This document shows, piece by piece, positions 1 to 6,124 of a stretch of DNA of 8,307 nt. Source of the DNA: Anaerolineae bacterium (GTDB lineage: Bacteria; Chloroflexota; Anaerolineae; JAFGEY01); assembly GCA_016929205.1 (NCBI GenBank), contig JAFGJF010000124.1, forward strand, positions 1-8,307, given 5' to 3'. The number at the start of each line of letters is the position of its first letter. Within the stretch, counting starts at the first letter, position 1. The notes under the pieces were generated by a model. It had not been told where the DNA came from. It made no database searches and worked only from the letters and a program-made list of their open reading frames with translations. Both the position numbers and the translations under genes were made by a program.

Positions 1-1
1 C

Positions 2-1684
2 AAGGGTCCGGCCGTGCAGGCATTACGATCCCAGTCGGACAAGCGGCATTACGCGGTACAGATGAAACATACCCTGGAATCGACGCCCAATCTGGATCTC
101 AAGCAGGCACAGGTCACCGACGTGTTGGAAAAGGGCGGACGCGCCTGCGGCGTGCGCGTGCAGACCGGGTACGAGTATGCGTCGCGGTCGGTGGTGCTGA
201 CGACGGGCACCTTTTTGGCGGCCAAGGTGATGCGCGGGCGGCAGCGTTTCCCATCGGGCCGGGCGGCCGAGTTTCCGGCCAATGCCCTGTCCGAATCGCT
301 CAAGACGCTCGGCTATACGCTGACGCGCCTGCAAACCAACACGCCGCCTCGGGTCGACGCGCGGACGATCGATTTCTCACAGACCGAGATCCAACCGGGC
401 AGCGACCTGCCGTTGTACTTTGGTTATGAATCGCCCGACGCCGATCCGAACTCGGATCTGCGCTACCCCTATTTTCTTCGCCAGCCTCCCAACCCGGCTT
501 ATCCCGTCGGCAAACAGACGGCGTGGCGGCCGCAGCTGCCCTGCTACAGCATCCGCACCAACGCACGGACGCACGCGGTGATGCGCGCCAACCTGGACCA
601 ATCGTTGGTTACACCGGGGGCGATCGAGGCTGCCGGGCCGCGCTATTGTCCTTCTTTTGAGGAAAAGCTGGTCCGGTTCCCGGACAAGGAGAGCCATCTG
701 TTTTTCCTCGAACCGGAAGGATGGGCGACGAGCGAGGTGTACGTGCAGGGGCTGTTTACCGGCATGCCGCAAGAGGTGCAGATCGCGGCGCTGCGGACCA
801 TGCCTGCGCTGCGAGAGGCAGAGATTATGCGTCCCGGTTACGCTGTCGAGTACGACGCGGTGACCGGGGGGCAGTTTGACGGCGCGCTGGCCTCCCGCCA
901 CGTTCAAGGGCTGTATCACGCCGGGCAGATCAACGGCACATCGGGCTACGAGGAGGCGGCGGCGCAAGGCCTGGTCGCCGGGATCAATGCCACGCTGTAT
1001 GTGCAGGGCAAGGCACCGCTGATGCTGCGCCGCGATCAGGCCTACATCGGGGTGATGGTGGACGACCTGGTCACAAAGCCGCAGACCGAGCCGTACCGGA
1101 TTATGACCTCGCGTGCCGAATACCGTCTGCTGCTGCGGCAGGACAATGCCGATTTGCGCCTGGCACCGGTCGGCTACGAGGTGGGGCTCGTTTCCCGCCG
1201 ACGATACGAGGCCGTCGAACACAAGCGGGCGCTGGTGGCGCAAGAGCTGGCCCGGCTGGAGGAGACGTGGCTGCGGCCCAGCGACGAGGTCAACGCGGCG
1301 CTCGCGCGCGCCGGCTTGGCGCCGATCGACGACGGCCTCAACGCGCTCGCCCTGCTGCGCCGCCCCGAAGGCGCTTATGCCTTGATCGCCCAGGTTGCGC
1401 CGCCGCAGGAACCGCTGCCGGCCGTGGTGGTCGAACAGGTCGAAATCGAATCCAAATACGCGGGCTATATTGCCCGCCAGCAGATCGAGGTCGACCGTCT
1501 GGCGCGGCTGGAGAAACGTCGCATCCCACCCGACTTTGACTATGAGGCGATCCCGGGCCTGCGCAACGAGGCTCGCGAGCAGTTGATCCAGTACCGACCG
1601 CTGTCGGTGGGGCAGGCGGCGCGCATTCCCGGGGTCAACCCGGCCGACGTGACGATTTTGCTGGTTTATTTGGAGCGTAGATAG
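2..1684 (+). CDS. mnmG: tRNA uridine-5-carboxymethylaminomethyl modification enzyme MnmG (GidA), 5'-truncated
   Basis: FAD-dependent enzyme that, with MnmE, installs the (carboxymethyl)aminomethyl group at U34 of the tRNA wobble position in the cytoplasm. The frame is open from base 2 (KGPAVQALRSQSDK), so the GTG at 14 is an internal Val and not a start. By comparison with the roughly 630-residue E. coli protein, about 88-90 N-terminal residues are missing, including the FAD GxGxxG motif and the first catalytic Cys. Visible family signatures are VLTTGTFL, TNTPPRVDARTIDFS, GPRYCPSFEEK (second conserved Cys, TGT at 647-649), FLEPEG, GQINGTSGYEEAAAQGL and TSRAEYRLLLRQDNADLRL. The C-terminal MnmE/tRNA-binding domain is present, with KYAGYIARQQ and SVGQAARIPGVNPADV. 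Oddity: the usual RLKTGTPPR segment reads RLQTNTPPR. The length and C-terminal domain exclude the shorter paralogue TrmFO. The stop is TAG, 26 bp before the MoxR gene, which suggests co-transcription. Confidence 0.97.
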   Translation, partial: KGPAVQALRSQSDKRHYAVQMKHTLESTPNLDLKQAQVTDVLEKGGRACGVRVQTGYEYASRSVVLTTGTFLAAKVMRGRQRFPSGRAAEFPANALSESLKTLGYTLTRLQTNTPPRVDARTIDFSQTEIQPGSDLPLYFGYESPDADPNSDLRYPYFLRQPPNPAYPVGKQTAWRPQLPCYSIRTNARTHAVMRANLDQSLVTPGAIEAAGPRYCPSFEEKLVRFPDKESHLFFLEPEGWATSEVYVQGLFTGMPQEVQIAALRTMPALREAEIMRPGYAVEYDAVTGGQFDGALASRHVQGLYHAGQINGTSGYEEAAAQGLVAGINATLYVQGKAPLMLRRDQAYIGVMVDDLVTKPQTEPYRIMTSRAEYRLLLRQDNADLRLAPVGYEVGLVSRRRYEAVEHKRALVAQELARLEETWLRPSDEVNAALARAGLAPIDDGLNALALLRRPEGAYALIAQVAPPQEPLPAVVVEQVEIESKYAGYIARQQIEVDRLARLEKRRIPPDFDYEAIPGLRNEAREQLIQYRPLSVGQAARIPGVNPADVTILLVYLERR

Positions 1685-1710
1685 AGAATGACGATATACA
1701 GAAACGAGGC

Positions 1711-2652
1711 ATGATGATTTCAGAGAGTGTGAAACGGATTAGCGAGAATGTCAAAAAGGTAATCGTGGGCAAGCAAGAGGTGATCGAGCTGCTCATGATC
1801 TCGTTGTTGTGCGAGGGCCACGTGCTGCTGGAGGACGTGCCCGGGATCGGCAAGACGACGCTGGCCAAAGCCATCGCCACGTCACTGGGTTGTTCGTTCC
1901 AGCGCATCCAGTTCACGCCCGACCTGCTGCCTTCTGACGTGACCGGGATCTATTATTTTAACCAAAAAGAGCAGGAATTCGAATTTCGTCCTGGCCCGGT
2001 GATGTCGCAGGTCGTGCTTGCCGACGAGATCAACCGCGCCACGCCGCGCACCCAGTCGGCGCTGCTGGAGGCGATGCAGGAGCGCCAGGTGACGGTCGAT
2101 GGCCGGACGATGGCCTTGCCGCGCCCATTCCTGGTGCTGGCGACACAGAACCCAATCGAACTGGAAGGCACCTTTCCCTTGCCTGAGGCCCAGGTCGACC
2201 GGTTTTTGCTCAAGGTTAAGCTTGGCTATCCGAGCGAGCAAGAAGAGGGCGACATTTTGCTGCGCTTTGAGCGCACCGACCCGCTTGAAACGTTACAGGC
2301 GGTGACCGGGGCGGAAGAATTGCTCGAGATGCAGCGCGTGGTGCGCGAGGTGCATGTCGAGGATTCGGTGCGCGCGTACGCGGTGCAGGTGGCGCGCGCC
2401 ACCCGCGATCACCCGGCCGTGGCGCTTGGAGCCAGCCCGCGCGGAACGATGGCCCTGTATCACACCGCCCAGGCGCGGGCGGCGATCCGGGGACGCGAGT
2501 TTGTCATTCCCGATGACGTCAAAGCGCTGGCACCTTACGTGCTTACCCACCGGGTGATTATTAACCCGCAGACGCGCCTGCGCGGGCGCACGCCCGAAGA
2601 AGTGGTGATGGAAGTGGTCGACCAGGTGCCCGCGCCGGTCGAGACGTTGTAG
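1711..2652 (+). CDS. MoxR-family AAA+ ATPase
   Basis: Predicted 313-residue cytoplasmic AAA+ ATPase of the MoxR group, which acts as a chaperone-like motor in maturing or regulating partner proteins, usually encoded beside DUF58/vWA proteins. Motifs by residue: Walker A VPGIGKTT (43-50), Walker B VVLADEINR (101-109), sensor 1 ATQNP (144-148), EAQVDRF with the likely arginine finger (159-165), and sensor 2 GASPRG (240-245). A C-terminal helical lid follows, and the length is typical for the family. All ATPase residues are intact, so it should be active. Start choice: ATG codons lie at 1711 and 1714. The only Shine-Dalgarno-like match, GAGG at 1706-1709, is 1 nt from the first and 4 nt from the second, so 1714 is equally or more likely. 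It follows mnmG by 26 bp and precedes the DUF58 gene by 51 bp. Its substrate is not shown by the sequence; the DUF58 and DUF4129 neighbours are the natural partners. Confidence 0.95.
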   Translation: MMISESVKRISENVKKVIVGKQEVIELLMISLLCEGHVLLEDVPGIGKTTLAKAIATSLGCSFQRIQFTPDLLPSDVTGIYYFNQKEQEFEFRPGPVMSQVVLADEINRATPRTQSALLEAMQERQVTVDGRTMALPRPFLVLATQNPIELEGTFPLPEAQVDRFLLKVKLGYPSEQEEGDILLRFERTDPLETLQAVTGAEELLEMQRVVREVHVEDSVRAYAVQVARATRDHPAVALGASPRGTMALYHTAQARAAIRGREFVIPDDVKALAPYVLTHRVIINPQTRLRGRTPEEVVMEVVDQVPAPVETL

Positions 2653-2703
2653 ATCAAGTGCGCCTATCCGGAATGGCCCTAGATTTTAAGGTGTTGATCA
2701 TTC

Positions 2704-4206
2704 ATGGTCTCTGAACCATCCAACTCACTTGCAGACCCGGCCGTATCACGTGCAGATCCGGCCGTATCACGTGCAGATCCGGCCGTATCACGTGCAGATC
2801 CGGCCGTTGAATCTGACGCGATGCGCGAGGCCGCGCAGCGAGCGGCCCCGGAGGCAGACGAATCACTTGTTGCCGGCGAACTGACGATCGATCCGACGCG
2901 CGACGATAAAACGTTGTTCAACGACGCCTGGGTTGCGCTGTCGATTCTCTGCCTGTTGATCGGGCTGCTGTCCAGCCAGGCGGCGCTGATCTTGCTTGGC
3001 GTGCTGCTGTTGACCGTGCTGCCCATCGCCCGCTTGTGGAACCATTTTGCTTTGCGCCGTGTCCTGTACGCTCGCAAGCTGGCCCCGCGCCGCGCTTTTA
3101 TCGGTGAGACCGCCGAGCTGACGCTGACGATCGAGAATCGCAAGCTGCTGCCCCTGGGCTGGCTGAACGTCGAAGACGAGTGGCCGGAGAACGTTGTCCT
3201 GACCGACAAGCAGTCTGACCTGCACCCTGCCCTGCGTTCGGGGCGCATGGTGCTTGAAAAGAGCTTTTCGCTGCGCTGGTACGAACGGGTGCGGCTGCAT
3301 TATTCGATCCTGTGCCAGCGCCGTGGTTTCCACCGCCTGGGGCCGGCGCGCATGACCAGCGGCGACATTTTTGGCATATTCAAGAGCCAGTACATTTTTC
3401 CCAAATACGACTGGCTGATCGTCTATCCCAAGGTGCTGCCGATCGACGAACTGGGCCTGCCACCCAAAGATCCATTTGGCGAGACCAAGGCCCGGGAGCG
3501 GATGTTTGAGGATCCTTCGCGGACGATTGGGGTGCGCGATCATTTCCCCAGCGATGGGTTCCGGCACATTCACTGGAAAGCGACGGCGCGCAGGCAAGAG
3601 CTGCAGGTCAAGGTGTACGAGCCGACGACGTCGTTCACGGTGATGGTCTTTTTGAACGTGGCCACGCTGGAACGGTATTGGATGGGCACGATCCCCGACC
3701 TGTTGGAACGGTGCATCAGCGTCGCCGCGTCGGTGAGCAGCTTTTCGGCCGACAAGCGCTACATGACCGGGCTGACGGCCAACGGAACGGTGCCGTTTTC
3801 CGACCAGCCGATCAAGGTGCTGCCGGGGCGCGATCCCCAGCAGTTGACGCGCATCCTGGAGGCGCTGGCTGCCGTGACGCCGGTCGCGACGGCGAGCATC
3901 GCCCAACTGCTGGCCCGTGAGAGCCCCAAACTGCCCTGGGGAGCGACGCTGGTTGTGGTCACGGCGATCGTCACCGAAGAACTGGGTTCGACATTGCTAC
4001 GCCTGCACGATGCCGGGCGGCGTCTGGTGTTGATCTCGCTGGCACAAGAACCGCCCGATCCGCTGCTCTGCGACCAGATCCTGACCTACCATTTGCCCGA
4101 TGCGGCGTCGGCCTACTATCCGCTCCGGTCCACGGCCGTGCAGCAGCTCGACGACCTGATGCGGCGCGATTGTGTGCTGACCGAGTGGTCCGCGAACCCA
4201 GAGTAG
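2704..4206 (+). CDS. DUF58 domain-containing membrane-anchored protein
   Basis: 500-residue protein of the DUF58 family, the usual partner of MoxR ATPases, with a vWA-like fold and unproven biochemical role. Residues 1-70 are a hydrophilic Ala/Asp/Glu-rich extension containing a perfect ADPAVSR heptad repeat. Two membrane segments follow at about 75-92 and 94-111, then a beta-rich stretch (ETAELTLTIENRK). The DUF58 hallmark is around 276-307, with GVRDHFPSDGFRHIHWKATA then LQVKVYEPT; GDIFGIF (220-226) is the conserved pre-domain motif. The rest resembles the vWA-like tail. Start: the in-frame TGA at 2695-2697 makes ATG 2704 the first possible start, with AAGGTG (2688-2693) 10 nt upstream. ATG 2821 (residue 40), just after the repeat, is an in-frame alternative that would remove the odd extension. 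Length exceeds the common 300-450 residues mainly because of that extension. DUF58 assignment is firm; function is not. Confidence 0.93.
   Translation: MVSEPSNSLADPAVSRADPAVSRADPAVSRADPAVESDAMREAAQRAAPEADESLVAGELTIDPTRDDKTLFNDAWVALSILCLLIGLLSSQAALILLGVLLLTVLPIARLWNHFALRRVLYARKLAPRRAFIGETAELTLTIENRKLLPLGWLNVEDEWPENVVLTDKQSDLHPALRSGRMVLEKSFSLRWYERVRLHYSILCQRRGFHRLGPARMTSGDIFGIFKSQYIFPKYDWLIVYPKVLPIDELGLPPKDPFGETKARERMFEDPSRTIGVRDHFPSDGFRHIHWKATARRQELQVKVYEPTTSFTVMVFLNVATLERYWMGTIPDLLERCISVAASVSSFSADKRYMTGLTANGTVPFSDQPIKVLPGRDPQQLTRILEALAAVTPVATASIAQLLARESPKLPWGATLVVVTAIVTEELGSTLLRLHDAGRRLVLISLAQEPPDPLLCDQILTYHLPDAASAYYPLRSTAVQQLDDLMRRDCVLTEWSANPE
2731..2807 (+). repeat. 21-bp in-frame tandem repeat (about 3.7 copies) in the DUF58 gene
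   Basis: Units start at 2731, 2752, 2773 and 2794, the last truncated to 14 nt. Copies 2 and 3 are identical (GCAGATCCGGCCGTATCACG plus T). Copy 1 differs by one C for T. Each unit encodes ADPAVSR, so gain or loss of a unit keeps the frame. The unit junction creates CACGTG and the interior holds CGGCCG, both palindromic. Near-identity at the DNA level, including synonymous sites, points to recent slippage expansion and not to selected protein repeats. Confidence 0.95.
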
Positions 4207-4308
4207 GTCACGTTTAGACTATCTGACAACGACTTGCGCGCTTGGGTCATTCTGGATAATCACTACCATCTGCTCCAGGTTGGGGTAATGAGAGGCCACA
4301 CCGGCTAA
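4207..4308 (+). pseudogene. Possible remnant of a Y1 (REP-associated/IS200-like) transposase
   Basis: This gap between two otherwise tightly packed genes reads, in the frame following the DUF58 stop codon, as a short segment including DLRAWVILDNHYHLL (about 4231-4275), before a TAA at 4306-4308. The pattern aromatic-valine, then NHxHLL, is the hallmark of Y1 transposases (PF01797), where the two histidines of HxH (here CAC 4261 and CAT 4267) bind the catalytic metal. No upstream start, no catalytic Tyr helix and no further homology are visible, so only about 15-20 residues survive. The antisense frame over the same bases is also open, so the match could be fortuitous. I judge a degraded REP-associated transposase fragment somewhat more likely than chance. 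Confidence 0.45.
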
Positions 4309-4335
4309 AGCCTTGACTCCAGGTATGTGCAGTTT

Positions 4336-4340
4336 AAGGA
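4336..4340 (+). promoter_or_regulatory. Shine-Dalgarno of the DUF4129 gene
   Basis: AAGGA, 8 nt before the ATG at 4349. It decides between that ATG and the longer TTG-initiated reading from 4313, which has no comparable site. Confidence 0.7.
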
Positions 4341-4348
4341 ACGTTTGT

Positions 4349-5836
4349 ATGGGTATGAACCAAAAGAATTCGTTTCTGAATGACCTGCTCTCGATCCGTT
4401 GGGGCGGCATCGATTGGGTGGAAGAGCTGCTTTACGTGAGCCTGGCAGCGATGGATGCCTGTCTCATTTATCCCTGGTACGTGTTGTTCAACACCCTGGC
4501 CAAAAACGAGGCACACGTCCTGTCGCTGTTCGGTATGTGCCTGCTGGTATGGGTGCCCTATTTGCTGGCCAGCCTGCTGAATCGCAGCAAGCTGGCGGTG
4601 GATCGTAAACAGGCGGTGGTGGCAGGATTGATGCTGATCACGGCGCTGGTTACGGTGCGGATCAACCTGTACGGCGATTACGGGATCGGCAAGCTGGGCT
4701 GGTTTGTCGCGATGACCGATCGCCTGTTCAGCCTGCTGACGACGCTCTCTCCGGACCTGGTGGTCGTGTTCCTGGTCTTTATCGGCTGGTGGCGGGGAAT
4801 TATCTGGAGCCGCCAGGATGTTGACATGCGCCAGGTCGGGTTTCACTTTCGCCTCGGGATCATTCTTTTCCTGGGCTATTTCATCATCGCCATCTTTGCC
4901 AAAGGCGACAATATGGTCGGTGTCGTCTTTGCCTACTTTTTTTTCGGCCTGTTGAGCATCGCCCTGGCCCGCGTGCTGGAGGTGGGCGGCATCCACGACA
5001 GCTCGCTGGGCAGCAAGCAGTGGGTGGGGGTTCTGATTGGATCGTCGCTGGGCAGCCTGGGATTGGCACTGCTGGCGTCGATCCTTTTTTCGCGCCAAGT
5101 GTGGCAGGCGGTGCTGAAATGGGTTATGCCGCTGTGGAAGCTGGTCGAAAAGGTGAGCTGGTACATTGTAGGAGCGATATTGTACCTGTTTTACCCGCTG
5201 GTCGAGTGGCTGGTGGCGCTGTTTGAAGAGCTGCGCCGCAACAGCGGCGTCGAAGGGGAAGGGGTGTTTGCCTCGCCGCTGCTCAGCCCGTTGTTCGATC
5301 CACAAACCCAGGAGCCGCAAGCGTGGGTGCCCTATTGCAACACGGTGCTGATGGTCATCGTTCTGCTGCTCGGGCTGCTGCTGGTGGCAAGGTTGATCCG
5401 CCGCCTGGCCGAACAACGAGAAAAGGACGGGGACGTGGAGCGCGAGTCGGTGTGGTCGACCCAGGACTTTGCCGACGATCTCAAGAACAGCCTTCGCCAG
5501 GGGCTGGACAATCTGCGTGCTCTGATGTCCCGGTTTGGCGATCGCAGACATCGCTCTGCGGAATCGATCCGCAAGATCTATGCCAGCATGGTCGACCTGG
5601 CGACCGAGGCCGGTTATCCACGCCGCCCGGCCGTGACCCCCTATGAGCACCGCGAAACGCTGTACGGCGCCTTTCCCGGCGGGCAGGAGGCGGTCGACGC
5701 GATTACCGAGGCTTACGTGCGCGTGCATTACGGCGAGGTGCCCGACAGCCGCGCCGAGATGCGCCAGATCGTGCGCCATTGGCAGCAGGTGCAGGGGCTG
5801 GTGGCGGTCAAAGAAGAAGCGCCAAAATCCCAGTAG
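4349..5836 (+). CDS. Polytopic membrane protein with C-terminal DUF4129 domain
   Basis: 495-residue integral membrane protein from ATG 4349. About eight or nine hydrophobic segments lie near residues 26-46, 55-77, 88-106, 134-150, 166-184, 187-208, 226-247, 270-292 and 331-350. A charged linker (RLAEQREKDGDVERE) follows, then a soluble DUF4129-type tail (about 400-482) with SIRKIYASM, AGYPRRPAVTPYEH and an EAYVRVHYGEVPDS segment. DUF4129 usually ends TgpA-like transglutaminase proteins or stands alone with membrane helices beside MoxR and DUF58. No transglutaminase Cys-His-Asp core is visible here, so this is the short form. It is the third gene of the MoxR-DUF58 set and the last before the terminator at 5846-5899. 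The frame opens earlier at TTG 4313, but the Shine-Dalgarno supports 4349; ATG 4355 is a third option. Membrane location and domain are well supported. The molecular role is unknown, probably envelope-related. Confidence 0.88.
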   Translation: MGMNQKNSFLNDLLSIRWGGIDWVEELLYVSLAAMDACLIYPWYVLFNTLAKNEAHVLSLFGMCLLVWVPYLLASLLNRSKLAVDRKQAVVAGLMLITALVTVRINLYGDYGIGKLGWFVAMTDRLFSLLTTLSPDLVVVFLVFIGWWRGIIWSRQDVDMRQVGFHFRLGIILFLGYFIIAIFAKGDNMVGVVFAYFFFGLLSIALARVLEVGGIHDSSLGSKQWVGVLIGSSLGSLGLALLASILFSRQVWQAVLKWVMPLWKLVEKVSWYIVGAILYLFYPLVEWLVALFEELRRNSGVEGEGVFASPLLSPLFDPQTQEPQAWVPYCNTVLMVIVLLLGLLLVARLIRRLAEQREKDGDVERESVWSTQDFADDLKNSLRQGLDNLRALMSRFGDRRHRSAESIRKIYASMVDLATEAGYPRRPAVTPYEHRETLYGAFPGGQEAVDAITEAYVRVHYGEVPDSRAEMRQIVRHWQQVQGLVAVKEEAPKSQ

Positions 5837-5845
5837 ATTGGGGCA

Positions 5846-5899
5846 GACCGGGCAGGTTCTAGGCAAACGAAAAACGTTTGCGCCCTGTCAGGTCTTTTT
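5846..5899 (+). terminator. Rho-independent terminator of the mnmG-moxR-DUF58-DUF4129 unit
   Basis: Compound hairpin starting 10 nt after the DUF4129 stop. Outer stem 5846-5856 pairs with 5884-5894: 11 positions with one G-A mismatch and one G-U. Inside it is a perfect 7-bp stem, GCAAACG (5863-5869) with CGTTTGC (5875-5881), closing an A5 loop. TTTTT (5895-5899) directly follows the outer stem. The form is that of an intrinsic terminator and separates the upstream operon from the transporter unit. The -35 element of the next promoter begins within its last bases. Confidence 0.8.
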
Positions 5900-5925
5900 G
5901 CCTTTAGGCGCATTTTTGCTATAAT
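5898..5925 (+). promoter_or_regulatory. Sigma70-type promoter for the Bmp transporter unit
   Basis: A consensus -10 TATAAT lies at 5920-5925, preceded by TG at 5917-5918 (extended -10, TGCTATAAT). A weak -35, TTGCCT (5898-5903, 4 of 6 consensus), is spaced 16 nt away; TTTGCC at 5897-5902 with 17 nt is the alternative. Transcription should start near 5932, giving a leader of about 190 nt before the ATG at 6125. It lies directly behind the terminator, as expected for the first promoter of a new unit. Confidence 0.75.
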
Positions 5926-5931
5926 GACAGT

Positions 5932-6124
5932 ATGTCGAGACCACCTGCCAACGACTGCCAGGATTGAAAATAGACTGTTCGATGGTGACAGGCTTGATCG
6001 AGAGAGGAGGTGGTTGGCAGGCGAGTATCAATCCCCACGTAATGGTTCGGTCGGCGCGGCAAGGCGATGGTAACGTCTTGGCGCGCACAAATCCCAACAT
6101 TTTAGTGAAACAGGAGGAAGATTA
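5932..6124 (+). promoter_or_regulatory. Structured 5' leader of the Bmp gene, candidate cis-regulatory RNA
   Basis: The transcribed leader has several complementary segments. P1: CCTGCCAAC (5944-5952) pairs perfectly with GTTGGCAGG (6013-6021). An alternative register, ACCACCT (5940-5946) with AGGTGGT (6008-6014), uses some of the same bases and excludes P1. Nested inside is TCGAT (5979-5983) with ATCGA (5997-6001). GGATTG (5961-5966) could pair with CAATCC (6029-6034) to form a pseudoknot across P1. P3 is a 13-position stem, 6054-6066 with 6074-6086, having one G-G mismatch, one G-U and a 7-nt loop. The Shine-Dalgarno lies 25 nt downstream of P3. I do not recognise consensus bases of the purine, TPP, cobalamin, fluoride or guanidine riboswitches. 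Short helices can arise by chance, so the regulatory role is inferred mainly from P1 and P3, the leader length and the transporter downstream. Confidence 0.45.
6112..6117 (+). promoter_or_regulatory. Shine-Dalgarno of the Bmp lipoprotein gene
   Basis: AGGAGG, 7 nt before ATG 6125, an ideal site. It fixes translation initiation at 6125, upstream of the in-frame TAG, and argues against GTG 6206 as the natural start. Confidence 0.85.

Noticed and set aside
377..1243. 288-codon minus-strand ORF opposite mnmG
   Set aside because: mnmG is certain in the plus frame and the antisense product shows no family features.
1688..1714. 8-codon ORF between mnmG and moxR ending in ATGA-like overlap
   Set aside because: Too short, with no ribosome site and no reason to expect a leader peptide here.
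2863..3906. 347-codon minus-strand ORF opposite the DUF58 gene
   Set aside because: Arg/Gln/His-rich shadow with no recognisable motif.
4313..4341. TTGACT at 4313 as the -35 of an internal promoter
   Set aside because: No -10-like hexamer lies 16-18 nt downstream; the bases there are the Shine-Dalgarno region.
4334..5866. 510-codon minus-strand ORF opposite the DUF4129 gene
   Set aside because: It is rich in Gln, His, Arg and Pro without any domain, as expected for the antisense of hydrophobic GC-rich coding DNA, and the plus strand carries a clear membrane protein.
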